Shown one piece after another: positions 23,413 through 35,564 of a DNA stretch of 64,000 bases. The notes beneath the pieces were generated by a model. It did not search any database. It saw nothing but the letters and a program-made list of their open reading frames with translations, and had not been told where the DNA came from. Where the stretch lies: assembly GCA_020081605.1 (NCBI GenBank), contig JAHREC010000018.1:5952001-6016000 (forward strand). The letters are read 5' to 3'. This DNA comes from Albifimbria verrucaria. Lineage: Eukaryota; Ascomycota; Sordariomycetes; Hypocreales; Stachybotryaceae. Each line of letters starts with the position of its first letter. Positions within the stretch are counted from its first letter, which is position 1. The position numbers were made by a program, and so were the translations under genes.

Positions 23413-26400
23413 CGAACGTGGTTTGAGCTGCCGGGAACAGCGGGCGAAGGATTCGCGAGAGCGCGTGGGGATCTACACAAACACTTGCTTGTCGGTGAAG
23501 GGTTAGACGGGCCGGGCAGAGGACGGTCTGGCCAGGCGGCGGTGGTGATGGGGGATCCGAGGCGGGTTGTCGGTCTGGTGTAGACGGACGATATAAACGG
23601 TGTTTCCAAGAAAAACGAAGAAATCCAAGTCAAGGGACAAAAGACCCAAAAAGAGGTAAAGGTCAAGAAGAAAGGAAAGGAACAGAAAGAAGGGTTCGCC
23701 GTCCCAATAAATAGTAGTAGTCGCAGGGTACCTTATCAGGGCAGACAGAGAGAGCAAGCAATCCAAGCCCGTCTAAGTGGGAAGCAGGAATACGCCCACG
23801 ACGAGCAACACGCACCACACCACCATTCACCTCAAAGAACGGACAAGAACCCAAAAAGTCTGGGGAGGGGCCTAAAGCAACTACGGCGGACATTCCCTGT
23901 AGCACGTTACAAGGCACCCGACCAGGGCCCGGTGAATACGGCGTTCCGCATCCCCACCAGCTTACCCACCCGCCAAGAGCAGCATTGTGACGAGATCTAC
24001 AAAGATTAGGTTTGGTTTTCTGGTTTCAGAGACCGCTAACTGGCATTCCCTCTCCCAGTACAGTACCAAGCAGCAGCTCTCCTCCCGGGGGCGTGTCGTC
24101 TGGAGCAGGCACTGTGCGCTGTGCGGAGTGGGGGCCCGAGACGCAGCAGCAGCAGAGAGGAGAGAGTGTGTGCTTGGGACCAGCTAGGATAGGCTGGGGA
24201 GGAGGCTTCAGCATGCCCTGCATCTGCCGGAACCGAGAGGCATCGCGCAGTGTTACCGTAGCTCCCAGCGCCTGGTGTGTTGGTTGCCGATGATGGTGAC
24301 GATGATGCTTTGGGGGTCACGCGAGGAGGGGACAGTCTTGTCAAAGTGTAATTGGATCACTGCGCGCTGTATAAGCAGGTTTCTGCGCTGACGGACGGAT
24401 TCACACATCACTGCTTCGCCCGCTGTTCCTGTCCGTGAAAACATCGGGTATCAATCGAGAGACCACTGCTCGATCCAAGGGCGACAACATGTCATGTCAA
24501 CATCCCCGTTGCTGCGTCCCGCGTGTCCCACTCACTTACAGGGCGAGGCCATGCAAGGAGACGGGCCAAAGTGACGAGTCAGCTGCGAAATGGATCAGGC
24601 ACTTCCTCGTGTGGAAGCAGTAATGCAATTATCCCAAAGCAAGCATCCGACAAATCCAACTGGTTCTTTGACCAAGATACCAACAACGCCAAGAGCCCGC
24701 CCAGCCCCAAGGGAATCAATCAAATCAGTCCGCCATTCGTCATCATCCACTCAAACACCAGGTCACCAGACAAGCATCCGTCTCACAGTGCGGGAATGCG
24801 CACCGCCCAGGCCTCGGACACCCTTGTTCCCAAGGCTTGCACTATTCCCGTCTAGAACTGCGGCGAGGTACAGCCAGTCAATAACGGTAGAGTATTGCTT
24901 CGTGCAGGACAGGAGGCGGGCAGCTCGCAGGAGCCAAAATTTCCATTCAAGATTCCATTCTGGGCCGGGGTAGAGCATCACTGACATCAACTTGGTTTCC
25001 TGACGCCTTTGACTTTTGGCCGGGCTCGAGCATCGGTCGTGGCACATGGCGCGTCGCAAGCCGTGGTCCAAGTAGTTGCCACACTAATGTTTAAGCATAT
25101 TCGACCCATCTATTGCTGGGGGAGGGCCTGGATCCACGATAGTTACTCGCCGCTGGGCAGTGATTCTTGGCCGGCTGCCTCTCTGTCCTCTTCCCTCAAA
25201 TGAATAACAGACAATGGGAGAGAAGCAATACCCACATGAGGCACGTGGTGAGGTCGGCACTGTCATCGGGTGGAATCGAACGGCCATGGCAGAGCGTGGC
25301 AGTGCAAAGAGCCAAGCAATCCACATTTGCTTAATCCCTGGACGGACGGGAGATAACAGCACAGCAGCAGCTCACGCCAGAGGCAAGATAGCGTACGACT
25401 AATGCTTTGCCTTGCCTTACCTTGCCTTACCTCAACACAACCCTGAATACCTGGCGAGGCAAAGATCCCCTCTGGCCAGCTAGCACCAACGTTGCTCACC
25501 CCTCTTCCCCGCTCCCTCACATTCCAAGGTGCTTTGTCTTGTGTTGCAGCCGCCTCGCCCATCGTCCGGTCTACGTCCCCTCCCGGCGTGCCGAAGCTGG
25601 CCCCATCCCCCATGCCGTTCCTGCCGTCCCTGCCGCTTACTCGCAGAAGCCGTCGGAGAATACGGAAGATTTCAACTGCAATGCTGTCGAGCGCTGTCCG
25701 AGTCCATGGGCTGCGCTAAAACAAGCACCGTAAGACAAAGAGGTGCAGGAGGGCGAGCGGAGCCGTGAGAAGTGGGGCCCGGTCCGACCACCGGGGATCG
25801 GAGTTTCTGCAAAGCACCCGCCCTCTGCTCCAGCGCTGTACCTGTTGTTATGCTTGAGCAGCTTTGCATCTTGTCTTCCTGATGCTTCCATGAAGCCCCC
25901 TCCCGCATGCCCCCGGTGAATATTGGCATAACTTGGCGCATGTGCTTGATTCTCGTTAGCGAGTAGCCAAGATAACCGAGTTAAATGCTTCTCCTCTAGC
26001 TTACATGGGGTGCTCGTCATTCACAGCACGGATCGGACTATACTTTTCTTTACCCCTCTTGGTTCGGAGAGACATGATACATGCATACCGAAGACAACTC
26101 TGTTAAACCTACCTACCTACCTAGGTATTCGTAAATACGACCATGGTGACCGAAATGGTCTTCACCGAGGCCATCACAACAACCTTATCCTACACGAAAC
26201 CCGTAGCAAAAAAAAAAAAAACCCTTTCTCTCAAACAGGATCTTCTAATTGAACCCATGACGAGATTACTATACAATATTATACCATGATTTCGTGCAAC
26301 TCGCCAAGCCATTACGTATCGTGCCAGCGCTCACAAACCCGTTCCCATGCTTCGCACATCTTCCACCACGCTCCCCCGCACACACCCCTCCATCTATCAT

Positions 26401-27087
26401 CCACACTGTGACACTATTAGCATCCTCTCTGCAACCCAACATCCAGAGATACCTACCATATGTGGCAGCCCGCAGGAACGTGAAGCAGCAGAACGCACTG
26501 TGCAGCTCTTCACTCGGCACACGCCAAGCCGCTACAGACGACCATCGTGCTCTGACGCCTCCACCCGGCCCAACCTTCCGGGCGAGCAAACAACACGCGT
26601 GTTGACGACCTTGTTTTTTGTTTCTATCGTGCTAGAACTAGTGCTTCGCGCTGTTGATCTGGCAGGAGGAAGCTCTACAATCGCGTTGTCAATCAACAAT
26701 GTACTGCGATCGATTGCAGGCCGCAGACTCGTGGGAACCTGGGTCGGATCCAACTGCCTAAACAGGGTGTGCAAGGAGATAGAAAGACAAAGGCGAGGGA
26801 TGGGCACGTCTTGGATGAGGATTCCGGATGCAGAAAACTGGCTTGACGATTGCATGAGCGACTTCAAACTAATAGGTCCACGTAGCAGGGCTATCCATTT
26901 CAGGTGCACCTCTTGAGACACTCAACACCAGGACATCCATCGCGGGTAAAGTCACCTGCCATCGTTGAAACAGCTAGCCATCGACTGCACGTCTGAGCCT
27001 GTTTGACCTCAGATAACGATTTACACAAGCCCAATTGGTCTCTATTGCATGTGAATATAGTAATGCTGCGTCTCCTCCGCTGCCTAT
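23413..27087. other. 3.7 kb gene-free interval
   Basis: Sits between the ENA ATPase start and the CLP1 stop, so all of it is ATPase promoter side or CLP1 3' side. It contains a 13-base A run near 26208-26222, a CCTA tetramer run near 26102-26121 and a CCTTG/CCTTA pentamer array near 25404-25434. The longest open frames (26347-26916 plus, 26532-26921 minus) overlap antisense and resemble nothing I know. Confidence 0.4.
25404..25434 (+). repeat. CCTTG/CCTTA pentamer array
   Basis: Tandem TGCCTTGCCTTACC-type units, about six pentamers. A similar array lies at 28856-28889 near the CLP1 start, and an antisense variant at 44042-44076 near the ankyrin gene start. Confidence 0.65.
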
Positions 27088-28711
27088 CTAGCCCAACAAG
27101 TTCATAAACGGTTCTGGCCAGCGGCCTGCGATAAGTGGCCTGTCGCCCAACCGTCCGCCCACCGGCGACAGAAGCCGCACCTTGCGCCGCTCCTCATCCA
27201 CATCGGCCACGTAGACAAATCCCATGACGCTCGCCGCGCGAACCGCTTCGGGAGCGTCCCGAAGTCCCGCGTGCACCACCGCCAACGTCCAGTGCTGTAG
27301 CAGCGAGGAGGGCTCTTCACGTACCATGGTGTCTTGGCCGTAGCTAGAGTCTGTGTCAAGCGTATGTTAGCCAGAATCCCCAGAATTATACGGGAAAGAC
27401 AATTTTAGAGGTCTGTAACAGGAGAGAAGCCAATAGCTTCCATGCTCGAGGAACTTGCCATGTCCGTAAAATCAATGAAATAGACACTCACAATCTGAAG
27501 GCTTGTAGATAATCAAGCTGTCAAAGTCCACCTGCTGGATCTGTGGGCTCAACGTCCGCCTCGCATCCCCAAAGAAATACTCCTTAATCGCTGCCTCGCG
27601 CGACTGCTGCAGAAACGCCTCGTCTCTTTCCACGACGCCCTCAGACTTGTCCAACAAGACAACGTTGATCGGCTCTCCCAGACTGGTCTTTTCCTCGGCG
27701 AAGCGCTTTGTCAGCTCGGCGTTCATGCGTGTTGAGCCGAGCACCACGATAATGTTGACTGTTAAACACCGATTAGCAAGTAATCACTCCGTAGGAACAC
27801 GACGCCGTACTGGATAATTCGTCTACAATATGCGCAAGTAGGTCCAGCCCGATCTTGCTCTTCTCGCTGATTCCCATGGTGTCTACTACGACACCTGATG
27901 CGCGCACGCCTCGTCCTCGCTGAGTCGCCCGCTTGCCGTACCAGCTAACCGCGCCACGAGCGCTCTATAGAAATCGGGATCGTCCTCTGCAGAAGCGCGC
28001 CCGAAGTTGTACACCAGCGGCAGCTTCACTGGCACGCCGCTCGGCCCGCTTGTCGGTGTGCTGCCCCAGCCGCCGACGCTCTCCGGGTCGATCACCGTGG
28101 CAAAGACGGCTGCGCTGAGGGTTCCCGGCAAACTGAGCATGCCCTCTTTCGGATCTGCGTTTACAACTAGCGGTTGTTGGTTCTGGCGGGTAGCGTAGCT
28201 GGTGATCGTGCGCGCGAGCGTCGTCTTGCCCGTATTCGGCGGTCCTGCGATCAGCACCCTAGGCCCTTCCCTTCTGTCTCTCGCAGCGGCGGCGCGGAGC
28301 TCGGCAAGCTTGACGTGGAGGTTCAGATATGAGGTAGCCGGGTTCGCGACCGGGTTCGAGTATTCGGCGACAAAGTCGTCATCGCAGCGGCCTTCGATCT
28401 CGAGGGTGCAGCCGTGCCAGGTAAGGATCTTGGACTTGACGCCAGAGAAGGCATACGCATTGCGCAAGGCCAGCTCAACGCCGTCCTTCTCGGCGGTGCC
28501 GCCAACAAGCTTGACGACAACGCTCGAAGCGGAAGACACTTCGAAGCGCCATTCCCAGGCGGGTTGGAGGGTAATGGTGCGGGTCGAGGATGCGACGGGC
28601 TGTTCACGGAAGGCTACAGTTAGCACAACGGTCATGGGGCTCAATGGCGGTAGGCGATGGAGAGGAGGGACTCGCCTGCACCGGGATCTGACCCAAGCCT
28701 GGAATTGACAT
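27088..28711 (-). CDS. CLP1: CLP1 homologue, mRNA cleavage and polyadenylation factor IA subunit
   Basis: Clp1 joins Pcf11 in cleavage factor IA, acting in nuclear pre-mRNA 3' end processing. Exons: 28711-28676 (MSIPGLGQIPVQ), 28599-27811, 27758-27492 and 27350-27088. Introns 2 and 3 are GT-AG (52 and 141 nt). Intron 1 is best read as GC-AG (CAG|GCGAGT to GAACAG); a weaker GTGCAG donor nine bases earlier is also in phase. Domains: N-terminal beta domain (LQPAWEWRFEV), P-loop LIAGPPNTGKTTLARTI with an intact GKTT, VNADPKEGMLSLPGTLSA, the VVVDTMGI segment, and the C-terminal domain ending PFMNLLG. Fungal Clp1 binds ATP but usually lacks kinase activity. One frame break at 27908-27909 (a CC run) is fixed by one base. 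Confidence 0.92.
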
Positions 28712-29370
28712 GGCGGACGGGGCTACATCGACCAAGGGCAGAAGAAGAGGTGAGGATCCAGGGCGGCTCTTGGAAGCTTTCCAGAAGTTTAGAAGCTGCA
28801 AGGCCCTTTGAAAAGTGACGGTGGGGGCCAAAACGCCAGGGCCCCACGCGAGCTCTGCCTTGCCTTGCCTTGCCGTGCCTCGCCTTAATTACCTACTTAC
28901 ACACTGCACGTCATGTTGTTCAGATTTCGATATATGCACATGAATCCGAACTTCTTTTTATATCCAGCATGGGCTTATCGTGCATACATCTAGCTCTTCT
29001 GCTCACCACCACTTCAAGAACACTTCAAAATATAGCCATTGCTTGACTTTGATTCATATGTCTATTTAAACCATCCAACGCCTGATCATGAAGTCGTCAC
29101 ATTCCCTCCCCTTAAAATGCATACACTTCCATAGGGGACTCCTTGCGTCTCTACATAAATAATAGTGAGAAGGACCTTCTCTCGCTTGTTTAACACGCTC
29201 GTGCCACTTGAGGCGGGTATCCATTGCGTCCCTTGCGTTCCAACGTCTAGCAGAACGTTTCTTCGCGGGATGCGCCTTATAAATCACAAAAACGGAGTAG
29301 GGCGCGTTTCCTCGCCCCCTGTTATGCTCGTTGCTCCTTTTTGATGCTTTTGGTTTGTTCGTCACAGCGT
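28712..29370. other. CLP1 promoter / IPMK 3' interval
   Basis: About 660 bases between two minus-strand genes. It carries the CCTTG pentamer array at 28856-28889, roughly 145 bases upstream of the CLP1 ATG. No coding sequence seen. Confidence 0.5.
28856..28889 (+). repeat. CCTTG pentamer array upstream of CLP1
   Basis: Four CCTTG-type units followed by degenerate GCCGTGCCTCGCCTT. The position in the CLP1 5' flank makes a regulatory role possible but unproven. Confidence 0.65.
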
Positions 29371-30571
29371 TCATCGTGCCATCTCCTCGAAGATGCGTAT
29401 CAGGCTGCGCACGCCGGTGAGGGTGTTCTCGTCAGGCCCTTGACCAGGCGTCCACTGCGCGTGGGCAAAGTCAATCAGCTTGAGCGAGTAGATTTGCGGC
29501 AGGGACGACAAGTCCAGCTCCTCGTCCGAATCCTCATCCAGAGCGATGCCGCTATCAACCCTCTTGGTCGTGCGATCCGGTTGCTGGGCCGGCTCCTGCG
29601 CCTCAGCCTCGAGCGCCGCGTTGTTCTCCTCGATGGCGGCGCTCAGAGCCTCGCCATCGCCTTCAAATACGAAAAGAAGAGAAGATGAGTACATGCGGCT
29701 TTCATGGCGGGAAAGGACGTCTTCTACACGTCGGAGATCCCGCAGAAAAGCCGTGCACACGGCCTTGCCCAGCTCCTCGTCGATACCAGCAGCCTTGTTA
29801 AAGACGAACTTGCGAAACTCCTGTACCACGTTATCATCGTTGACGGTGATGCGGCCGTAGTCCTTGTCGTAAATCTTGTATTCATCCTCGTCCAGCTCTG
29901 AGGGGTCTTCCGACCCGCGGTAGACCCTCATACCGGCAATGCGAAATCCCAAGTTGCCGTGCGTCGTCTCCTTGGAAATTTTATCGAAGCGCTGCTTCTT
30001 GGCGAGCGGCGCATCGTCAGCCCACAGGCGCACACCGAGCTTCGCATCGAGAATGTTGGGCTGCTTGAAGCCGAACGAGGCGTTGTCCAGGACGACAGCC
30101 TTGTCAGTAGCAATTTTCTTACTCTTGTTAGGCACCCAGACTCCATTGCTATCTGCAGCAGTAGCGCTCTTTTCCGCAGCCTCATTCTTGGCAACCTCAG
30201 CCGCGATGGTAGCTGCGATGTGTTCCTTGGCTGCCTGGATCTCGCCGGCATCAGAGATGACACCGGCCACACCCTCGTCTATTTGCACGCTGTTGGGATC
30301 GCTGAGGAGAGGGTACCCATGAAGAGGGGCATCAGCTCGGCGAACTCTGGGTGCCGTCGGTTTGCGGATTGGTAGAACTCGATCTCGGACTGGGTGCAGG
30401 GCTTGATGAAGAGCTCGCCATCTTCGGTACAGAGCGTGCCAGCACTAGGCGCAAGCACAAGGTCAGTTTCAGGGCGCCTCGAAGCGACAACGAGGCAACT
30501 CACTGTCCGGCAACGGCATGGTGGTAGTCGCGCAGTTGGCTGTGATGAGGAATTTCCTTGGTCGCAATCAT
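29371..30571 (-). CDS. Inositol polyphosphate multikinase (Arg82/IPMK family)
   Basis: IPK-family kinase phosphorylating Ins(1,4,5)P3 and further inositol phosphates, a nuclear enzyme upstream of InsP6 and pyrophosphate synthesis. Exons: 30571-30504 (MIATKEIPHHSQLRDYHHAV) and 30444-29371, with a 59 nt GTGAGT-CTAG intron. The N-lobe has LFIKPCTQSEIEFYQ. The family PxxxDxKxG signature is PNILDAKLG, followed by RLWADDAPLAKKQRF. The C-lobe has LKLIDFAHAQW and DENTLTGVRSLIRIFEE, the conserved DFAH metal and ATP site. Length (about 380 aa) suits IPMK rather than Kcs1. The frame breaks once, near the GGG at 30311-30313; one base restores continuity between LMPLFMGT and LSDPNSVQIDEG. Confidence 0.9.
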
Positions 30572-33027
30572 GTTGGGTGGCGGTCCTGAGTACCGCTGGG
30601 CGAGTCGCAAGAGCACGGCGATTCAACAAGGAAAAGGACGTCTAGAGGAGACTAGAGGGACGCTTGTCGGCGTAGAGGAGAAAGTTTGATAGGGAATCGT
30701 TGGTCGGGATAAGCGCGTGGCGACGCAATTTCATCGGTGGGCCAAAGCTGGTTTCCCTTGGAGGATCGACCGAGAGAGGGTGGAAGCTTGGCAATGATGA
30801 AGAAGCGGTATAAAAAAGGAGTATATGGGGAATGGAGAGCGGAACCGGCAACACCAGACAGCGAAAGGGAGAGAATATGTATTCAAGTAGTGGTGAGGCA
30901 GCGCAAGGCAATGGCAACGCACCAAGTTAAGTCAACCTAACTCGCATAGCATCAAACTCAACGTTAATCACCCACCCTGTCCTGCCCTGCCCAGACATCT
31001 TACTATTACAGGAGGTGCTGTAGCGTACTGCACAGAGGGGTTGATGGAGAGTGAGAGAACTAAGCCACACCGACCCAGGCGAAACCAACCCCCGTCTTCA
31101 GCGGACAAAGGCAAAATGTAACCCATGAAAGGGAACCCGTCAGAGACAACATGACCTGCCCGAATGCGACTGCGACCGCGACTGCGACTGCGCGGTGCTC
31201 GTCCTGTCCTCCCAACACCAGTAGCACACCCATGCCAAGCGCGGCGATCACTCAACCACCGCGCAACGCTGGCGTGTCGCTTCTCTCGACGAGCCCAATA
31301 ACACGCCGAGTTCCGTCCCAGACAGACCGACAGAGAGACATGCCCTGGCCCCGGTTAACTCGACAGGACAAGAGTAACCCCAGCTGGTGCGTGGCGTCCG
31401 CGAACACCAAGGGCTGAGCCACAGATGCGTCAGGATACCGCCGCCAATCAACGGGGTTTGGCTGCGTCCAAGGCAGAATTCGATTTCGCCTCGGCACTCC
31501 TCGGTCCGCGACCAATCGACAATTCTTTGCACCATTTTCGGTGTTGGGTGGCCGCCCCGTGAGAGCGAGAGCGCGCCTTATTCCCGGGAATGGAGAACAA
31601 GGCCTACTTTTGCTGGGCTGGATGGAGAGGGCTAACATTATTTGCCCATCCTAGTTTCAGCGTCTGAGGTACATGGTCTTTCCTAACAAGGGTTCCCCTA
31701 CCAAATTTCAGTGGGTAACAATAACCGTTGCGTCCCTTCACTCATAACCACAGCACAGCACAGCACCTACACCGTTACTCAGCGTTAACGACAGAATCCC
31801 AACAACCGCTGAGCCACCGCAGTTTTTTTCTGCTCGCACAGCTTGGGCGGCTTATTCGATGAGATGAGCCAGCCCTGCCCGGCACTTACTCAACTCTGCT
31901 CCCTAGGCTTGGTCCTACCCTCACCCACGTGTCTCTGTTCCGCACAGGCGTTGTCGTGTCCCTTGTGCCACGCGAGATGGTTGCCATGCCCGAGCTAGCC
32001 AACGTGTCAGCCGCAGACTCGGTGTCACTGTCATGAGCCATATTATGGATAGTTGGACACGAGATACATAGAGAAAGAAACAAGAAAGAAAGGGAAAAAA
32101 TTGCGCTGTTTAAGCACGTAACGTATCGTCTGACATGGTGTTAGGTAGCCTTTGTAAGAGGCACAAGGGCCTGGCGTTGAAAGACACGCATCGGCGTCGC
32201 CGATCTTGCATATTGTTCGGCGGTGACATGGCAGTCAACTCCATCTCGCAATATCGCCGTGTCTGGTAGTTTCACAATGCCTTTTGTTTTTTTCCTCGAA
32301 GTATTGATTTCTCCCGTTGTCTTTCTTTTCTTTCTCGTCGTCACTCTTCTGCTACCCCGACAGCCACCCACTTACACGAACAATCACAAAAGCTACGCTA
32401 GGAACATGACGCACCAGGCTACCATGCTAAGCCTGCCTTTCTAGGACTGGTTGTTTGTTATTGCGCAGGGCGAAGTCATGCCGGCGTATTGCTGCAGTTT
32501 TTTATTGATTTCTACATTTCCAAGATGACTCTGCTTTGTTAGGCGAGGATTCGTCTCAACAAGCAGGGAGTAGAGTTATCAGTGGGTTGTGATGCTACTC
32601 CAGCTATGAATCTCTGACTATGCCAAATGATAGCCTCCAAAGGTACAAATCTAATACTTGTGTATAACGGGAGCTTTTCAGTAGAAATAACCACAAGTAA
32701 AGTAAAACACCGTGATGGCAATCAACGTGGAAAATGGGCTCTGCCAGCTGGCCAGCTGTATTGACGGGTACCAGCAGGTGCCGTCTCAACAAGAGCAAAC
32801 AGCCAAGGCACTTGCCTCACAGCAAAGCAAACAACCGAAAACTCTTTCTCAATATCCTCTCCCTCCAAGAGACCATTTCTCGTGTTCCCATTCTCAACTC
32901 GTTTAGCACCCCGGTTTCTAGTGACCAAGTCCAGCTATCGTCAACCGCCTCATTCTATCTTTGCTCGTGACCACTTTTGATATACTCACACCAGCTGCCT
33001 CGGTGCATCACTCAAGCGTGCAACAAA
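30572..33027. other. 2.5 kb gene-free divergent interval
   Basis: Between the divergent IPMK and Arb1 genes. It contains short runs such as GACTGC/GACCGC units near 31166-31190 and CACAG units near 31751-31768, and long pyrimidine tracts near 32280-32345. No coding frame or RNA gene was recognised. Confidence 0.4.
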
Positions 33028-34651
33028 ATGGCAGAAGCAGAAGCTGTACCCGCTTCCGCGCAGATGAACAATGAAGCTGTTGCTTCAGTCATGCAGACGA
33101 GTGGCGATGCTGGGCCATCATCCATGCAAGCGCCTGACAAAACGACGCCTCTTCAGGAGAGCGAATCTGTCGATAGCGGCGAAGCTAGTGCCACCACAAA
33201 GAAGAAGAAGAGGTCCAAGGGTAAATCCGTAGCCCAACGTGGACCAACCGCCCTTCCAAGGAACCGCGGAACTGGCTTTGAAGGTATGTTGCCTGGGCGC
33301 ACCACATGCAAAAGAAGGTGCTGATGATGTTGGTCAGAGTACTATGCGGATCCACCCATGACGCCCGTCGAGGCTTGGGAGGAACAGTACGACATTTACC
33401 ACGAGTACGCTGTTGGCTTGGCCCGGAATGATGTGTTTTTGCTGACCATGTGTTCAGGGATTTTCCTTTTGAAGAGTATGACCCTCATCGCCCTGACCTT
33501 TACAATCGTGTCCCATCCAATACTGAGCTGACTTCCCAGGCGCATCTTATCATGCATTCAGCGCTTCCGTTCCCGTCGTCGCCTCCGGGAAAACTCACCC
33601 TTTACTTTGATGAGTATCTCTTCCTCGGCGGTATTGACACCAGTGCCAAATGCTTCGGTGGTCAGGACCCTCGTGACCTTAAAGATATGCCCCCTGCCGA
33701 GTGTTGCGCACTGCTTGCCACCGACATGATTCACGGTGGCTCAGCCGCAGGGGATCGTTTCTATGCAGGTGACCGCGAGCACTGGTCTATCGACTTCACC
33801 GGCGTGGCGGCGGGTTTCTTTTCCATTACCCTTGCCAACCTCAGCGGCCTGGAGAAGGAGCCGCTTGAATCAGCCATTAACTTGGTGCAGAACTTCTTGA
33901 GATACGCGCTGCAGCATGACGTCTGTCCAGAGTACGAGGAAGACATCCAGAGCGCAATCAAGCTCTGCGATACGGCAAGGGATGAGTGGCCCATGGTGGT
34001 GCGGTTGAGGAACGCGCTGCCTGGGCAGTTCAATCTCGCCGCTGCGGAGTACTTTGGGCAACGCGAGGAAAGCGACTGGTTTCTCCAAAACGCGTCTATT
34101 CCGGAAAACTTTGACGCAAAATCCGTGTTCTTGTCGACCTTTGGACTCGTGGCAGAAGCTGGCTTGTTTACGCGAGTGATCACGCAGAAAGCCAATACCA
34201 TCCGTCAGTTCGATTGCGACTTGCAGATTAAGCAGATAATTAAGCCCTCGGACTCCAGCATTCAACTCTTCAAGAGCCTGCGCCTCGACGACGGCTATGT
34301 AACCTTCCCATGCGTGGGCAAGGTCATCTGCACACCTGCCATCATCGAGGACGGCTGGGACCACCCTGTCGTTCTTTTACCCTTGAAAAGAATGATCAAA
34401 TCACGCTGTACTTTGACGATGTCATCGTGGCTAACATGAAGGAGGGCATGAAGATGGCGGTAACCCTCTGCCAGGTGAACGAGGGGCTGCTGTTTGTAAA
34501 GACGATTCGAAACATCGTGCCGAGCTTCTACACATTTCTGCCCCAGGAACTGATCCGGCATTTCAAGGCGCCCAAGGAGGATGACCGTCCGGCACCATCA
34601 ATCCACGATGCGAGGAAAGATGATGACTATGATGGATCTGTAGAGGAGTGA
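33028..34651 (+). CDS. ARB1: Arb1-like subunit of the Argonaute siRNA chaperone (ARC) complex
   Basis: Fungal Arb1 family. In fission yeast Arb1 with Arb2 holds Argonaute loaded with duplex siRNA and is needed for siRNA-dependent heterochromatin. Exons: 33028-33283, 33338-33404 and 33458-34651, with introns of 54 and 53 nt (GTATGT and GTACGC donors). The N-terminus is disordered with a Lys-rich KKKKRSKGK patch. Then comes the family entry motif TGFEEYYADPPMTPVEAWEE spanning the first junction, and the core with YLFLGGIDTSAKCFGG, ITLANLSGLEKEP and CTPAIIEDGWDHP. The tail is acidic. One frame break near 34374-34376 is fixed by one base, joining GWDHPVV to FTLEKNDQITLYFDD. About 505 aa. Confidence 0.85.
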
Positions 34652-35029
34652 TTAATATCCTCGGGCATTGCTGCATTCTTGTCTGTGTGCTTCAGTATTG
34701 GTCCGTTCGTTAGAAGGATTAGCAAAGGCACAAAAGGAATTCCCTGGATCATTAATTAGTTTCCCAAGGTACAGACACAGTGGGGTTAGGCAATAGTTGA
34801 TTGAAAGTGCTAAACAAGTAGAAGCCCGATTACATAGGGCTATCAAATAATAAAGTCCAACGCCCGCATATCCTATAATACACCCTTTATCATTCAAGAC
34901 GTATGACTTAGCCCAACCCTTCTTTCTCTTCCATCCTCTTCCACCGCCTTCTTGCCCTCGTGATTAGATTCGCATTGTGAAGTGCTCTTTCTCTAACGGA
35001 TTGGCTTGCGCTTGTTCAGCGTGAGAACT
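34652..35029. other. convergent 3' intergenic interval
   Basis: 378 bases between the convergent Arb1 and PMP3-like genes. It holds only the 3' ends; nothing else is seen. Confidence 0.5.
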
Positions 35030-35564
35030 TCATCTAATCCCTGGTCTGGACCTTGTGATCGCCGGCGACAACCTCGGCATACGACGGGGCACGCCGTGGT
35101 TGTTGCCGTCGGAGCTGCCCTCGCCATTGGAGGTAACGCCTTGCTGCTGAGGCTGCGAGGCAGAGTGGTTTTGCGACGAGCTGCCGCCCTGGGTGCCGTA
35201 GTTCATGCCCCCGTGGGGCTGAGGCTTGGGCTGCTGGCCCTGCTGACCGTGATGCTGGCCGGCAGGCACCTGAACGTAGACGTAGGAGACGCGTTCGTCG
35301 TGGCGAGGAAGCGACTCGTACTCGTAAGGCGGCTCAGGGTACTTTGCGATGACGTACCAAGCGTGCAGGAGGCCGGGGAGGTAGCCGAGGATGGAGAGGA
35401 GGATGTTGATGAGGAGTCGGCGCTACAGATGCCGCACTTGACCCAGACTGTGAGAGATAGGAGTTTAGTGATGGAGCACGCGATCAAGAGGGTGAGGATG
35501 GCTTACCTGGCAGAGGAGGGAAGAGGACGGCGAGGAGGCCGAGAAAGATGTCTGCGTTGCACAT
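35030..35564 (-). CDS. PMP3/RCI2-family plasma membrane proteolipid with long hydrophilic tail
   Basis: Stress-responsive small membrane protein of the Pmp3/RCI2/UPF0057 family, which tunes plasma membrane potential and sodium tolerance. Exon 1 is 35564-35507 (MCNADIFLGLLAVLFPPLP), the GTAAGC intron runs to CTCACAG, and exon 2 is 35447-35030. Two membrane segments are visible: IFLGLLAVLFPPLPVWVKCG and LINILLSILGYLPGLLHAWY, followed by the family sequence VIAKYPEPP. The core is standard, but a tail of about 85 residues rich in Gln, His, Gly and Ser follows (for example HHGQQGQQPKPQPHGG), giving about 158 aa against about 55 in yeast Pmp3. One undercall at 35413-35414 separates ICSADS from LINILLS. 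Confidence 0.88.

Noticed and set aside
26347..26921. Overlapping sense and antisense frames of 129-189 codons
   Set aside because: Mutually antisense, no domain, no splice structure, composition follows the local DNA.
25404..28889. CCTTG arrays as a CRISPR or telomeric repeat
   Set aside because: Units are five bases, imperfect, without spacers, and the genome is eukaryotic; simple microsatellite-like arrays.
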